This document shows, piece after piece, positions 28,168 to 38,738 of a DNA stretch of 64,000 bases; within the stretch, counting starts at the first letter, position 1; each line of letters begins with the position of its first letter. A model generated the notes under the pieces. The model was given only the letters and a program-made list of their open reading frames with translations, had not been told where the DNA came from and did not search any database. Source of the DNA: Halochromatium sp. (GTDB lineage: Bacteria; Pseudomonadota; Gammaproteobacteria; Chromatiales; Chromatiaceae); assembly GCA_010912705.1 (NCBI GenBank), contig POWB01000005.1:1-64000 (forward strand), written 5' to 3'. The position numbers and the translations under genes are program-made.

Positions 28168-28644
28168 TCAACCAGCACCCGCGCACAAGGCCTCGCGCTG
28201 GCAAAGCATCGCCAACAGGCGCATCGCCTCGCGATTGGTCCAGGAGCCGGCTAGCTCGAGCGCCTTCTCCAGTGGCAGCCAGCGCACCTCAGTGTGCTCA
28301 GTGGGATTAATGCGAATATGCCGTCGGTACGGCAGCCGCAACGCAAACCAATGTTCACGATTGAAGCAGATGCCTGGCGCATAACGTTTACGCCAAGGAT
28401 TGATAATCGGAAAGAGGCGCGATTGGCGGAGGTCGATCAGACCCGAGGCGCCAAGCAGCCCAGTCTCTTCCTTGAGTTCGCGCAGCGCGGCAGTGCGCGG
28501 CGACTCGCCGGGCATTAGGCTGCCGGTCACCGACTGCCAGAAGCCGCTCGGCTTGACGCGATTGAGCAGCATGAACTCGCCGGCGGTGTTGAACACCACC
28601 ACCAACACTGAGATTGGACGTTTCAAGGTCTCTTTCGCAGTCAT
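28168..28644 (-). CDS. nudB: Dihydroneopterin triphosphate diphosphatase (Nudix), NudB
   Basis: A 158-residue Nudix hydrolase with a perfect Nudix box (G-x5-E-x7-REL-K-EETGL, about residues 42-64), in which the glutamates bind Mg. Placement directly after aspS on the same strand is the usual one for NudB, which removes pyrophosphate from dihydroneopterin triphosphate in folate synthesis. The start at 28644 (MTAKETLKRP) is preferred; the frame is open 13 codons further upstream. The C-terminal end (CAGAG) stops two bases from the edge of the 140-bp duplication, so its last residues may have been altered by that event. Confidence 0.85.
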   Translation of the reverse strand: MTAKETLKRPISVLVVVFNTAGEFMLLNRVKPSGFWQSVTGSLMPGESPRTAALRELKEETGLLGASGLIDLRQSRLFPIINPWRKRYAPGICFNREHWFALRLPYRRHIRINPTEHTEVRWLPLEKALELAGSWTNREAMRLLAMLCQREALCAGAG

Positions 28645-28701
28645 GGCCCGTTGCGCTTCCACCGTTGATCGCTGTTGTACCAAAGGACCAGCGGCAGAGG
28701 C

Positions 28702-30480
28702 TCAAGCCCGCAGCTTGATCCGCAATGCCAGCTCCTTGAGCTGGGCCTCGTCCACCGCCGAGGGTGCATCGGTGAGCAGGCAGGCGGCGGTCTGTGTCTT
28801 CGGGAAGGCCATCACATCGCGGATCGAGTGGCTGCCGGTCATCAGCATCACCAGCCGATCCAGCCCGAAGGCGATACCGCCATGCGGCGGGCAGCCATAC
28901 TTGAGCGCATTGAGCAGGAAGCCGAAGCGGTCGTTGGCATCCTCGTCGCTGATCTTCAGCAACCGGAAGATCCGCCGCTGCACCTCCTCGCGATGGATAC
29001 GGATGGAGCCACCCCCCAACTCGGTGCCATTGAGCACCAGATCATAGGCGCGAGATAGGCAGGCACCGGGGTCCGATTCGAGCCCCTCGAGCTGGTCCTC
29101 CTTGGGCGCGGTAAACGGATGGTGCAGCGCGGTCCAACGCCCAGTGTGCGGCTCCTTCTCGAACATCGGGAAATCGACCACCCAGAGCGGCCGCCAGTCG
29201 CCTTCGAGCAGCCCGCGATCATGGCCGAGCTTGACCCGCAGCGCACCCAGCGCCTCGTTGACCACGGTTGCCTTGTCGGCACCGAAGAACACCAGATCGC
29301 CATCCCCCGCCCCGGTGCGCGCCATGATGCCGTCAACGGCGCTATCCGGCAGGAACTTGAGGATCGGCGACTGCAACCCTTCCCTACCCTTCGCCGCCCA
29401 GTCGTTGACCTTGATGTAGGCCAGCCCCTTGGCGCCATAGATGCCAACGAACTTGGTGTAGTCGTCGATCTCCTTACGTGTCAGCTCGCCGCCCTTGGGC
29501 AGCCGCAGCGCCGCCACCCGGCCCTCGGGATCGGCCGCCGGGCCGGCAAAGACCTTGAACTCGACCTCGCCCATCAGATCGGCGACATCGATCAGCTCCA
29601 GCGGCACGCGCAGGTCAGGGCGGTCGGAGCCGAAGCGCCGCATCGCCTCGGCATAGGTCATGCGCGGGAAGGGGTCGGGCAGCTCGGTCTCGAGCACGCT
29701 GGCGAACAGCTCCCGCACCATCCGTTCCATGAGACCGGTCAGCTCGGTCTCGTCCATGAATGACATCTCGATGTCGAGCTGGGTGAACTCGGGCTGACGA
29801 TCGGCGCGCAGATCCTCGTCGCGAAAACAGCGCGCGATCTGATAGTAACGGTCCATCCCCGACATCATCAGTAACTGCTTGAACAGCTGTGGCGATTGCG
29901 GCAGGGCGTAGAACTCGCCCGGATGCACCCGGCTCGGCACCAGATAGTCGCGTGCGCCCTCGGGGGTCGACTTGGTCAGAATCGGCGTCTCGATGTCGAG
30001 GAAGCCCTGCGCATCGAGGAAGTTGCGCAGGGTCTGGGTGATGCGGCTGCGCAGGCGCAGGCGCTGCTGCATCTCCGGGCGGCGCAGATCAATGTAGCGA
30101 TAGCGCAGCCGTACCTCTTCGGAGGCCTCGGCGCCATGCTCATCGAGCTGGAACGGTGGCGTCTCGGCGGCATTCAGCACCTGCAGCGACAACCCCAGCA
30201 CCTCGATCTCACCGGTGGCCAGCTCTGGATTCTCGGTGCCTTCGGGCCGGCGGCGTACGCGACCGGCGACGGCGAGCACGAACTCGCTACGCACCTGCTC
30301 GGCAAGCGCGAAGATCTCGGCAGAGTCCGGATCAAAGACGACCTGGACCAGACCGCTGCGGTCACGCAGGTCGATGAAGATAACGCCGCCGTGATCGCGC
30401 CGGCGATGAGCCCAACCACAGAGGCTGACCTCGCGGTCGATGAGCTCGCTGTTGAGCTCACCGCAATAATGACTGCGCAT
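28702..30480 (-). CDS. aspS: Aspartyl-tRNA synthetase
   Basis: A 592-residue class II aminoacyl-tRNA synthetase, which charges tRNA with aspartate. The order is an N-terminal OB-fold ([23 protein letters not shown]), the catalytic core with [11 protein letters not shown] and [18 protein letters not shown] (motif 2), a bacterial-type insertion domain, and motif 3 ([12 protein letters not shown]) near the end. The ATG at 30480 (MRSHYCGEL) matches the family start and has GAAGG just upstream; ten more in-frame codons upstream are not needed. nudB lies 57 bases downstream and fmdB 220 bases upstream, both on the same strand, a common gammaproteobacterial order. Confidence 0.97.
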   Translation of the reverse strand: MRSHYCGELNSELIDREVSLCGWAHRRRDHGGVIFIDLRDRSGLVQVVFDPDSAEIFALAEQVRSEFVLAVAGRVRRRPEGTENPELATGEIEVLGLSLQVLNAAETPPFQLDEHGAEASEEVRLRYRYIDLRRPEMQQRLRLRSRITQTLRNFLDAQGFLDIETPILTKSTPEGARDYLVPSRVHPGEFYALPQSPQLFKQLLMMSGMDRYYQIARCFRDEDLRADRQPEFTQLDIEMSFMDETELTGLMERMVRELFASVLETELPDPFPRMTYAEAMRRFGSDRPDLRVPLELIDVADLMGEVEFKVFAGPAADPEGRVAALRLPKGGELTRKEIDDYTKFVGIYGAKGLAYIKVNDWAAKGREGLQSPILKFLPDSAVDGIMARTGAGDGDLVFFGADKATVVNEALGALRVKLGHDRGLLEGDWRPLWVVDFPMFEKEPHTGRWTALHHPFTAPKEDQLEGLESDPGACLSRAYDLVLNGTELGGGSIRIHREEVQRRIFRLLKISDEDANDRFGFLLNALKYGCPPHGGIAFGLDRLVMLMTGSHSIRDVMAFPKTQTAACLLTDAPSAVDEAQLKELALRIKLRA

Positions 30481-30700
30481 GTCCTTCAATCCCCGTTGCT
30501 TGCCAGCCAACTGGCACAGCCAGCCGACAGGATGCGGGCGACATTGGTCGCCCGAAAAAGCCGTTCAAGATAGCGATACCTGAATACCGGCGCAAGGGAG
30601 AGGGGCCGCAGCCGCGAAGGCGCGCTCATTTACCACCCCAGCCACTGTTGCGCTCGGCCTCAGAACTCCTAGTGCCTCGCGTTGGGTGCCGTCGAGGTAA

Positions 30701-31087
30701 TCAGGAGCCAGCCGCGGCCGCTTTCGGCTTTGGCTTCGATGCCTCCTTGGCGGCCGGCTTGGCTGCAGGCTTATCGGCCTTGGGCTTGGCATCGGCGGCG
30801 GGCTTATCGGCCGCTTTATCGCTCGTCTTATCGCTCGCTTTATCGCCCGCTGGCTTGTCCGGCTTAGGCTCGCCATCCTGATGCAGATTCTTGCGCTTGT
30901 CATGCTCCTTCTTGAAGTCGGTCTCGTACCAGCCGCTGCCCTTGAGCCGGAAGGCGGCGGCGGTAATCTGTTTGGTCAGGGCCGCGGCACCACAGGCCGG
31001 GCAATCGGTCAATGGCGGATCACTGATCTTCTGCAGTGCATCCAGCTCGTGGCCGCAGTCCTCGCAGCGATAGGCGTAGATGGGCAT
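30701..31087 (-). CDS. FmdB-family zinc-ribbon protein
   Basis: A 128-residue protein with the FmdB putative regulatory domain at its N-terminus: MPIYAYRCEDCG then CPACG, four cysteines for one zinc. The start at 31087 (MPIYAYRC) is the conserved one; five more codons are open upstream. The second half is a disordered Lys/Ala/Asp-rich tail with repeated DKPA and AKPAAK units, unusually long for the family. The role of FmdB proteins is not well defined. It usually sits upstream of aspS, as here. Confidence 0.88.
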   Translation of the reverse strand: MPIYAYRCEDCGHELDALQKISDPPLTDCPACGAAALTKQITAAAFRLKGSGWYETDFKKEHDKRKNLHQDGEPKPDKPAGDKASDKTSDKAADKPAADAKPKADKPAAKPAAKEASKPKPKAAAAGS

Positions 31088-31174
31088 GGTCTTGTTCACC
31101 AAGCTAGGGTTTGATCATCGACAAGATAACCGCGCGAGTATGGGGTTTTCGCCGCAGTTTTCAACGTTTGGCGC

Positions 31175-31738
31175 TCAATCCTTGGCGGCAGAGGCGCCCA
31201 GCAGTTCGCGGAGATGTCGAAACAGCCGCCGCGGCGCCTCGGGGCGTCCGCGGTCAGCATCCCGCCGGGCGGCACGCACGAGGCTGCGGAGCTGTTGGCG
31301 GTCGCTCTCTGGATAGGCCGCAATCAGCTCAGCAAGGGCCGCGTCGCCCTCGTCAATCAGACGCTCGCGCCAGCGCTCGAGCTCATGTTGGCGGGCAGTC
31401 GCTGCTCGTGCCTGGGCCTCACGCTGGGCCAGGAGCGCTTGCAGCGGCTCGGTGTTCTCGCGCGCCAAACAATTGGCGATACGCTTGTAATGACGGCGCA
31501 AGGCGCGTTGATCCTTGATGCGAGCAGTCTCATGGATCGCCACCCAGGTCGCCTCGCTGAGTGAGAGGCCCTCGAGCAGCCGGCACGGCAACGCCAGGAG
31601 TTGCTCGGCCAGATCCTGCAAGGCCAGATGCTCGCGCTTGATCTGGCTGCGGCTCGGCTTTGCGGCATCCGCAGTAGGATCTGCGCCCTTGTCGGGCTCA
31701 AGATCACCGGTCGCGGGCTTGGTTGGTAACAGGCTCAT
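31175..31738 (-). CDS. darP: Ribosome biogenesis factor DarP (YjgA, DUF615)
   Basis: A 187-residue basic helical protein of the YjgA/DUF615 family, which associates with the large ribosomal subunit late in its assembly. Family landmarks: SRSQIKREHLALQDLAEQLL, an ETARIKDQRALRRHYKRIANCL block and the ERWRERLI segment. The start at 31738 (MSLLPTKP) is preferred to a frame 14 codons longer that would overlap the upstream kinase gene. It is 17 bases downstream of the hybrid kinase gene, probably by chance rather than functional linkage. Confidence 0.9.
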   Translation of the reverse strand: MSLLPTKPATGDLEPDKGADPTADAAKPSRSQIKREHLALQDLAEQLLALPCRLLEGLSLSEATWVAIHETARIKDQRALRRHYKRIANCLARENTEPLQALLAQREAQARAATARQHELERWRERLIDEGDAALAELIAAYPESDRQQLRSLVRAARRDADRGRPEAPRRLFRHLRELLGASAAKD

Positions 31739-31754
31739 CAATTCAGGCAGCTCC

Positions 31755-34061
31755 TCAATGCACAGCGCCGTCAGCATCAAGGGTCCAGCGCCGGATAACG
31801 CGCTCGAGCGCCTCGCGCGTGATCGGCTTGGTCAGGAAATCATTCATCCCGGCGGCTAGCGCTGCCTCGCGGTCTTGACTGAGCGCATTGGCAGTGAGCG
31901 CAATCACCGGGGTCTTTGGCAGGCCGCGCTCGGCCTCCAACTGGCGCAGCCGGATGGTCGCTTGATAGCCATCCATCACCGGCATCTGCACGTCCATCAA
32001 TACCAGGTCATAGTGCGCATCACGCAACCTCTCCAGCGCCTGCGCCCCATCCGAGGCGATGACCACGCGCAGCCCGAGCCGTTTGAGCATACCGCGTGCC
32101 ACCGCCTGGTTGACCAGGTTATCCTCCACCAACAACAGGTCGTGATCGGCGAGCGAGCGCTGATCCCCAGGCGCAAGATCCTCCGGCCTAAGAGCATCTG
32201 GCGCAGACTCATCTGGCGCTGGCTCATCTGGCGCTGGCTCATCCAAGGGTGGCTCCACCGAAACCGGTGCCGCGCTGAGATCGAGGCGGTAAGGGATACA
32301 GACCTGGAACTCACTACCACCACCGTCACGCCCCTGCGCCCAGATACGCCCATCCATCAGGTCGATCAGCTTGCGACAGATCGCCAGACCTAAGCCGGTG
32401 CCACCGAAGCGCCGTGTCGTCGAGGCATCGGCCTGCGCAAAGGGCTGGAAGAGCTGGTCGCGGATCTTGGGATCAATGCCGATGCCGGTATCCTTGACAC
32501 TGAGACTGAGCTCGATGGCCGCATCATCGGGGATGTTCCTCCAGTCAACGGCCAGCTCGACCTTACCTTGGTCGGTAAACTTGATGGCGTTGCCGATCAG
32601 GTTGGTCAGGATCTGACGCAACCGCCCCGGATCACCTAGCAGACACTTGCTCGGGATCTGGCCGGTTGGCCCCAGCAGGGCGATCTTTTTCGACTCGGCT
32701 CGCCCCTTGAAGGCCAGCATGACCCCATTGAGGATATCGCTGACTCTAAACGACAGCGATTCCAGCGCCAAATGACCGGCCTCGATCTTGGAGAGATCAA
32801 GCACATCGTTGATCAGCTCCAGCAGATCCTGCCCGGACTGCAAGGCGACGTCGAGGAGTTCCCGCTGCTGCTCGGTCGGCTGCGTATCACGCAGTAGATC
32901 CAGCATCCCGAGCACGCCATTCATGGGCGTGCGGATCTCGTGGCTGATGGTGGCGATAAACTCGCTCTTCGCGCGACTGGCAGATTCGGCTTCCTCGCGC
33001 GCTCGACGCTGAGCGACCTCAGCAGCCTTCAGCGCCTGTTCGGCACGCTTGCGCTCGGTGATATCCACGTGGGTTCCGACCATCCTGACCAGCTCACCGG
33101 CGGCGTTGCGCACAGCGCGCCCGCGGGCCAGTATCCAGACGTAGTGACCCTCTTTATGGCGTAACCGGTGAATGTTCTCGTAGTCGGCCTGCTCACCAGC
33201 AAGATAGCGCCTCACCAAGGCACGCGAGCGCTCCAGATCCTCGGGGTGAACCAGCGCTTCCCAGCTCGCAAAGGTATCCCGAATCTCATCCGGGCGATAA
33301 CCGACCTGGGCCTTCCAACGGGCGGAAAAGAAGACCTCAGCGGTACGCAGGTTCCAGTCCCAAAGACCGGCATCACTGCCATCGAGGGCGAGTTTCAGGC
33401 GCTCCTGCTCGATACTCAGCTGCTCGACCTGGGACTCGATCGTCATCCGATCCTGACGGTTCTGCAGGATGGCGCCGACCTGCTGACCAAGCACGATCAA
33501 TGAGCCCATCTGGCTTTCCTGTAGGCCAGTATAGAACTCTGCCCGCGCCTGAGTGACGCCTCCGGCGAGCAGCGCCAAGGGTTGCCCACCAGCGCCACAG
33601 CAGAGTGTTGCCGCGACCTGGCTGAGCAGACCGCTCGCCTTATCCTGGTCTGGGTCCCTGCTCCAACGCAGACTCCGACAGTCGGGCGCTGCGCTGGCCG
33701 GCAACTCCAGACCGGCCTCAATCAGCCGCGCTAGCAAGGCTTCCAGCAGCACCCTATCCAGACCCACCAGCGCCGCCGGCTGCGCGGCGAGCGCCCCCTC
33801 GGCATCGAATAGCCAGAAGGCCGCAAGCTCGAGCTCAAACAGGTCGATCAGGGTCTCGGCAGTCATCTCAGCGAAGCGCTCCGCATCGCGCATGCCGATG
33901 GCCTGGGTGTTGTACTGATGAATGGCAGCAAAGCGCTCGAGCTCCCGATCGAGCTGGTCGCGCGTGTGGATGAGCTGCTGTTGGACCAGCGATAGCCTTG
34001 CGATATGACGCTGTAGGGACTCCGTATCGGCTCTGGGCCGGTCGCGATCGGTCATCGTCAT
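31755..34061 (-). CDS. Hybrid sensor histidine kinase (GAF-PAS-HisKA-HATPase-REC)
   Basis: A 768-residue cytosolic kinase without membrane segments. Layout: N-terminal coiled coil, a GAF-like domain (about 45-205), a PAS domain with PAC (about 225-345; GTHVDITERKRAE), HisKA with phospho-accepting His in [11 protein letters not shown] (near 372), HATPase with DTGIGI and GGTGLGLAI, a short Asp/Pro-rich repeat linker (DEPAPDEPAPDES), and a receiver domain with the acceptor Asp in LMDVQMPVMDG (near 688). No HPt is present, so phosphate must pass to another protein; the neighbouring kinase has one. It is next to the FIST gene (21 bases), suggesting that FIST and this kinase form one sensory unit. 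Confidence 0.92.
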   Translation of the reverse strand: MTMTDRDRPRADTESLQRHIARLSLVQQQLIHTRDQLDRELERFAAIHQYNTQAIGMRDAERFAEMTAETLIDLFELELAAFWLFDAEGALAAQPAALVGLDRVLLEALLARLIEAGLELPASAAPDCRSLRWSRDPDQDKASGLLSQVAATLCCGAGGQPLALLAGGVTQARAEFYTGLQESQMGSLIVLGQQVGAILQNRQDRMTIESQVEQLSIEQERLKLALDGSDAGLWDWNLRTAEVFFSARWKAQVGYRPDEIRDTFASWEALVHPEDLERSRALVRRYLAGEQADYENIHRLRHKEGHYVWILARGRAVRNAAGELVRMVGTHVDITERKRAEQALKAAEVAQRRAREEAESASRAKSEFIATISHEIRTPMNGVLGMLDLLRDTQPTEQQRELLDVALQSGQDLLELINDVLDLSKIEAGHLALESLSFRVSDILNGVMLAFKGRAESKKIALLGPTGQIPSKCLLGDPGRLRQILTNLIGNAIKFTDQGKVELAVDWRNIPDDAAIELSLSVKDTGIGIDPKIRDQLFQPFAQADASTTRRFGGTGLGLAICRKLIDLMDGRIWAQGRDGGGSEFQVCIPYRLDLSAAPVSVEPPLDEPAPDEPAPDESAPDALRPEDLAPGDQRSLADHDLLLVEDNLVNQAVARGMLKRLGLRVVIASDGAQALERLRDAHYDLVLMDVQMPVMDGYQATIRLRQLEAERGLPKTPVIALTANALSQDREAALAAGMNDFLTKPITREALERVIRRWTLDADGAVH

Positions 34062-34082
34062 GGCCGGTTGGCTGTCGTCAGT

Positions 34083-35294
34083 CTAGCGCTCCTGCTCATG
34101 CGCATGACGACAGATCACGTAGAGCGCGGTGGTGTAGTTATGATAAGTGTTCTTGCCGCCCAGACGCGCAAACTCACCAAAGCCGTACATGCCAAGCCAA
34201 GGCGGCACCTCGCCCTTATCAGAGAGTGGATATTGCATCCGGCTGACCAGCTCGTCTTTCATGATGCGATTGAACAGGAAACGCCCGCGCGCTAGACAAT
34301 CGGCATGGAAGACACCGAGGATCTGGCGGCCAGCGATGCGCTTGACCATCTGCGCCATCATGCGATCCATGTCGCTGAAGATGCGCTCTTCATCGCGCAC
34401 CGTCAGGAACAGCTCAGTCCCTTCAGACACAGTGGTTGCATAGTGCATGCTACCGTCCGGCTCCCGCTTGGTGACCACGCGCAGGATATGATCGTTGCCA
34501 TACTCGGCGGCAAGCTCGGCGGGTAGTGCCTCGGCGAGCGCGCCGATTGGAATGGTATCGCTGCAGGTCGCCGTCTCCGGGAGCTGCAAACGCTCGGTAT
34601 AGGCGGTCCAGGCCGGTCGGCCGTTGAGCTCGATGATGCGATTGCCTTGGCTACGGGTCACCACCAGTGGATCGCCAACGGCAATGAAGCCGTGGGTGGC
34701 CTGGGTCACCAGATCGAGATCAGCGCCCGAGAAACCGACCGCGAAAGCGGCATGCTCGTAGACCTGATCATCGATGATCTGATAGCTGATGATGCCGCGC
34801 ATATTGTCAGCCGAGGTGGCACCAAAGATGGTCACCTCAGGACCGAGCACAGACTCCAGGCCGGCAATACACTGGTCATCATCGATGTCGATGCCGGAGG
34901 CAAGAAAATACACCATCTTGAGCATCGGATTGGCCGCATGCAAGGCCTCGCCTAAGGCCTGCGCCTTCTCGAACGCATTGCGGCCGTTGATGCCGTCGAC
35001 ACCGGCGACGGCGATCTGATCCCGTCCCCGTGCGGCCATGATGGCGACATCCTTCATCGACTCGCTGACCCCTTCGCGCCCAACCACACCACAGCAAGAG
35101 CTGCCCAGGATGCGTGCGCTCGGTGCGAGACGACGGGCCTCGTCGGCAAGTGCCTTAAAATCATGGCCCATCGAGGCGTGGATTAGGATCAAGTCGCAAT
35201 CCTGATCCTCAGTACCGAGCGCTGCCTCCAGGCACTCGTCCATCGCCCGGCACGAATTCACACTGCGCGTGCTTGCTGAAAAGAACTCTAACAT
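34083..35294 (-). CDS. FIST-domain sensory protein
   Basis: A 403-residue soluble protein made of an N-terminal FIST domain (about 30-230) and the FIST_C domain (to about 385). FIST domains are predicted small-ligand sensors, possibly for amino acids, found next to or fused with signalling proteins. Recognisable parts are CDLILIHASM, LGSSCCGVVGREGV, FGATSADNM and the FIST_C end with GVFHADCLARGRF and GMYGFGEFA. It lies between two hybrid kinase genes on the same strand, with 21 bases to the downstream kinase. The ligand is unknown. Confidence 0.87.
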   Translation of the reverse strand: MLEFFSASTRSVNSCRAMDECLEAALGTEDQDCDLILIHASMGHDFKALADEARRLAPSARILGSSCCGVVGREGVSESMKDVAIMAARGRDQIAVAGVDGINGRNAFEKAQALGEALHAANPMLKMVYFLASGIDIDDDQCIAGLESVLGPEVTIFGATSADNMRGIISYQIIDDQVYEHAAFAVGFSGADLDLVTQATHGFIAVGDPLVVTRSQGNRIIELNGRPAWTAYTERLQLPETATCSDTIPIGALAEALPAELAAEYGNDHILRVVTKREPDGSMHYATTVSEGTELFLTVRDEERIFSDMDRMMAQMVKRIAGRQILGVFHADCLARGRFLFNRIMKDELVSRMQYPLSDKGEVPPWLGMYGFGEFARLGGKNTYHNYTTALYVICRHAHEQER

Positions 35295-35368
35295 CGAGGC
35301 CTCCCATGGCGCCGCTTATAGCGCCTGATGCTTATGAATATCGACCGCCCGGCCAGCGGGCAATGGCC

Positions 35369-38300
35369 TTAGTCTGGCTTGCCCTCAAGCTGCTCCTGAA
35401 GCCTTGCAATACCTGCACGCGCCGACTTAAAGTCAAAGCGGCGCACGGCCTGTTGTACGGCCTCAAGGCTATTGTGCAGTCGCGGCTCAATGACGCATCC
35501 GACGAGCGCTTCAACCTCGGCGCGAGCACGCAGATTGTGCTTCGCCAAGAGTGCATCGATGCGCATCAGCTCCAATCCAAGGTTAACCGGATCAAGCGCC
35601 TCGGAACAGACGACCTCATACTGACTGGCGTCCTCCTCAGCCTGCTCGGTACGAGCGGCCAGATCCCGGATTGAGCCCAAGACCTCGGTCATCGCGCGCT
35701 CTAGCTCGACCAGCTGTTCGACTAGCCGCGCACCTAGCTCTCCTGCCGGATCAGCATCGACCGGCTCCAACTGCGCTGCTGGTCGATGACCTTGCGTAAT
35801 ACTGCGCTCAAGTACCTCTGCCGCGGCCCCAACCCGAGACATGCCCAGCGTTAGCGCAACACCACTTAGGGCATGCGCCGCTGCTCGCGCCTGATCCCAA
35901 TCAGCAGCCTCAAGTCGCGCGCGAATCTTGGCCGGATGCCCTGAAAAGCGTTCAGCAAATCGGCCTAGGCGATCAGAGTGGACGGCGATGTCCTCATCGA
36001 CCGCGTCCAGACCAGGGCCAAGCTCGATCATCTGCGCCGGCTCCATCACTGCCGCTGCCTGCGACTCGACAGTCGCTGTTGAGGGACCATCCGGTTGGCC
36101 TGCAGCAGGCGCTGCCGGCTGCAGCTGTTGTAACAGCGCGATCAGCTGGGCGCGCTCAATCGGCTTACTCAGGTGTCCATCAAGCCCTTGCGCGCGGCAA
36201 CGCTCGCGCTCGGCATCAGTGGCATGCGCGGTCATGGCAACGATCGGCAGCGCTGCACAGGCAGGTCGGGCACGGATGCGTTGCGCCGTCTCATAGCCAT
36301 CCATCTCGGGCATCTGCAGATCCATCAGGATGACATCGATGACATCACAGCCACGCTCGTCAAGCAGCGCCAGCGCGGCCGCACCAGAGGCGGCGACCAG
36401 CACCTCGGCACCAGCGCGCTGGAGGATCGCGGTCGCGACCTCATAGTTCAACGGCTGATCCTCAACCAACAGCACCCGCAGCCCGGTGAGGACAGCTGCA
36501 GCCCTCGGCTCGGTCGGCGCCGGACGCTGATGCTGCGCTGGTGCTGCCGCTTCAAAGCGCAGACTGAATGCAAAGCGACTCCCAACGCCGACCTGGCTGC
36601 TCAGCTCGATCTCGCCGCCCATCTGATTGACGAGATGCCGGCAGATGGCCAAGCCAAGCCCAGTACCACCGAAGCGCCGGGTGATGGAGGCATCGGCCTG
36701 GGTGAAGGGCCGGAACAGACGCTCACGCTGATCATCGCGAATGCCAATGCCGGTATCGGTCACCGCCACCGCCAGTGCGATCATGCCATCCGCTGCGGGC
36801 TCAGAGCACAGCTCGAGCTTGACCTCGCCGGACTCGGTGAACTTGATCGCATTGTTGAGCAGATTCACCAGGACCTGTCGCAAGCGCGCCTCATCGCCGA
36901 ACACCCAGCAGTCGTCAGGGCCGGATTGCTCGATGGTCAAGGTCAAGCCCTTATTGACAGCGCTCAGCTCGACCAGATCGCGCGCCTCATCAACCAAGGC
37001 GGTGACACTAAAGGCAGCACGCTCCAGCTCTAGACGCCCGGCCTCGATCTTGGAGAAATCCAGCAGATCTCGGATCAAGTGCATGAGCACCCGTGCAGCG
37101 CGTTCGGCCTTGGCGATGTAATCGCGCTGCGCGGAGCTCAGTGGGCTGCTCTCAAGCAGATGAATAAAGCCAATGATGGCGTTCATCGGGGTACGGATCT
37201 CGTGGCTCATATTGGCCAAGAACTCCGATTTGGCACGGCTTGCGGCCTCTGCCTTTTGTTCCGCCCGTAGCCGTACCTCGGCCTCATTGCGCAGCTCTTG
37301 GTTAGAGGCGCGCAGCTCTTTCAGGCCCGCTTGAACCCGCGACTCAAGCTCGTCGTTGAGTCGGTTCAGCTTGTCATTCGCTTGCTGGAGTGCGCTCGCG
37401 TAAGAGGCCTGCATCTCCCGGCGCTGCTCTTCGAGCAGATAAAAACGGTCGGTGATCGCGAATGCCAGGATCACCGCATCCAGGGCCGAGCCGATCTGAG
37501 TCGCCCAAGTGGTGACAAAGTTTGTTGGCATGAGGCCGAAGGCATTCAGCCCATAGATCACCATGAAGCCGAGCAAGACCGTCCACCCCAGCGAGTAATA
37601 GCGCGCTGGGCGAAACCCCTGCAGGGCGACCTTGAAGCCGACAATGATGAACAAGACCACGCTGAAGACAAGAGTCACCGAGAAACGCAGCGCCAGGTCA
37701 TAAGGGGCTATCAGGGCCAGCAGCATGCCGACCCCGGCAAGCCAACCTAGGTTGCGAAGGATGCGGTCGATGGCCGGTGCATTAGTCGCTGTGTCGAGGA
37801 TCGAGCGCGTGAATAGGACACCCGCCCCATAGGCCGCAGACAAAAAGAAGGGCAGGCTGACGTTAGCCCACCAAGGATGATTGGGCCAAAAGAACTGGAA
37901 CGAGATGCCGTTCAGTGCCAGCTGAAAGGCGACGTAGAGACTAATAAAGCCAGCAAAATAGATGGCATTAATATCACTCAGGCGCCAGTAGTGATAGATG
38001 TTATAGACCACCAGCATGAGCAGCGCGCCATAGTAGAGCGCAAGCACGCTATACTCGGTCGCCATGCGCTCGAAGGCGCCATTACGTGAGAGCAGATCGA
38101 TCGGCAGATTGAGCGAGCCAGCCGTCTCAACGCGAAGATAAACAATGACCGGTTGCGCCGGCTGCAGCAATAGCGGAAAGAGAAAGTTCCGTGTGAGCAC
38201 CGGCCGTGAGCTAAAGGGCTCACGATCGCCCGTCTGGTAACGGGTTAGGCCTTCTGGTCCGTCGATATAGGCGGTGACCGAATCGAGTAACGGGTAGGCC

Positions 38301-38647
38301 AGCTCAAGATAGTAGGTCTGCGGATGCTCGAGCCGGTTATCGATCTGCAGGCGTGCCCAATGGATGCGGCGGTCAAAGCCGAGATTGGCCATCTCGGATT
38401 GCACCGGAGCAAAGGCTGAGGTGCGACTCAGGGCGCGAATATCATCGATGCTCAAATCGCCTTTGGGGTCGGTCAGCAACTGCAGATGGCCAATGGTGCT
38501 GTAATATGCTTGGTCACCCAAGACCAGCAATGGCGGGGCCTCAGAATGGCTGATCGCCTGCGTTTGATTTGGCTGCAGGTCCGCGGCGCTGCCAGCCGAT
38601 ACAGAGAGCAGCGCCATGCAGAGCAGGAAAAGCCGAATCTGAATCAT
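35369..38647 (-). CDS. 7TMR-DISM hybrid histidine kinase with receiver and HPt domains
   Basis: A 1092-residue membrane sensor kinase. It begins with a signal peptide (to about residue 22), then a periplasmic 7TMR-DISMED2 domain (about 45-175), seven membrane helices (about 190-400), a coiled coil (405-475), HisKA with His near 480 ([11 protein letters not shown]), HATPase ([15 protein letters not shown]), a receiver domain with Asp near 774 ([11 protein letters not shown]) and an HPt domain ([12 protein letters not shown], His near 920). The tail after the HPt is a further helical region of about 150 residues that I do not recognise. DISM receptors are thought to bind carbohydrates or similar ligands. 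It sits between the FIST gene and the response-regulator gene. Confidence 0.9.
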   Translation of the reverse strand: MIQIRLFLLCMALLSVSAGSAADLQPNQTQAISHSEAPPLLVLGDQAYYSTIGHLQLLTDPKGDLSIDDIRALSRTSAFAPVQSEMANLGFDRRIHWARLQIDNRLEHPQTYYLELAYPLLDSVTAYIDGPEGLTRYQTGDREPFSSRPVLTRNFLFPLLLQPAQPVIVYLRVETAGSLNLPIDLLSRNGAFERMATEYSVLALYYGALLMLVVYNIYHYWRLSDINAIYFAGFISLYVAFQLALNGISFQFFWPNHPWWANVSLPFFLSAAYGAGVLFTRSILDTATNAPAIDRILRNLGWLAGVGMLLALIAPYDLALRFSVTLVFSVVLFIIVGFKVALQGFRPARYYSLGWTVLLGFMVIYGLNAFGLMPTNFVTTWATQIGSALDAVILAFAITDRFYLLEEQRREMQASYASALQQANDKLNRLNDELESRVQAGLKELRASNQELRNEAEVRLRAEQKAEAASRAKSEFLANMSHEIRTPMNAIIGFIHLLESSPLSSAQRDYIAKAERAARVLMHLIRDLLDFSKIEAGRLELERAAFSVTALVDEARDLVELSAVNKGLTLTIEQSGPDDCWVFGDEARLRQVLVNLLNNAIKFTESGEVKLELCSEPAADGMIALAVAVTDTGIGIRDDQRERLFRPFTQADASITRRFGGTGLGLAICRHLVNQMGGEIELSSQVGVGSRFAFSLRFEAAAPAQHQRPAPTEPRAAAVLTGLRVLLVEDQPLNYEVATAILQRAGAEVLVAASGAAALALLDERGCDVIDVILMDLQMPEMDGYETAQRIRARPACAALPIVAMTAHATDAERERCRAQGLDGHLSKPIERAQLIALLQQLQPAAPAAGQPDGPSTATVESQAAAVMEPAQMIELGPGLDAVDEDIAVHSDRLGRFAERFSGHPAKIRARLEAADWDQARAAAHALSGVALTLGMSRVGAAAEVLERSITQGHRPAAQLEPVDADPAGELGARLVEQLVELERAMTEVLGSIRDLAARTEQAEEDASQYEVVCSEALDPVNLGLELMRIDALLAKHNLRARAEVEALVGCVIEPRLHNSLEAVQQAVRRFDFKSARAGIARLQEQLEGKPD

Positions 38648-38738
38648 GAATTCCCTCTCAGGCCCATCACAACCTTAGATCAATTCGCTGCCCAAGGCCA
38701 CGGGTCATGATGATCCCAGCGCCAATGAGCAAGCCCCC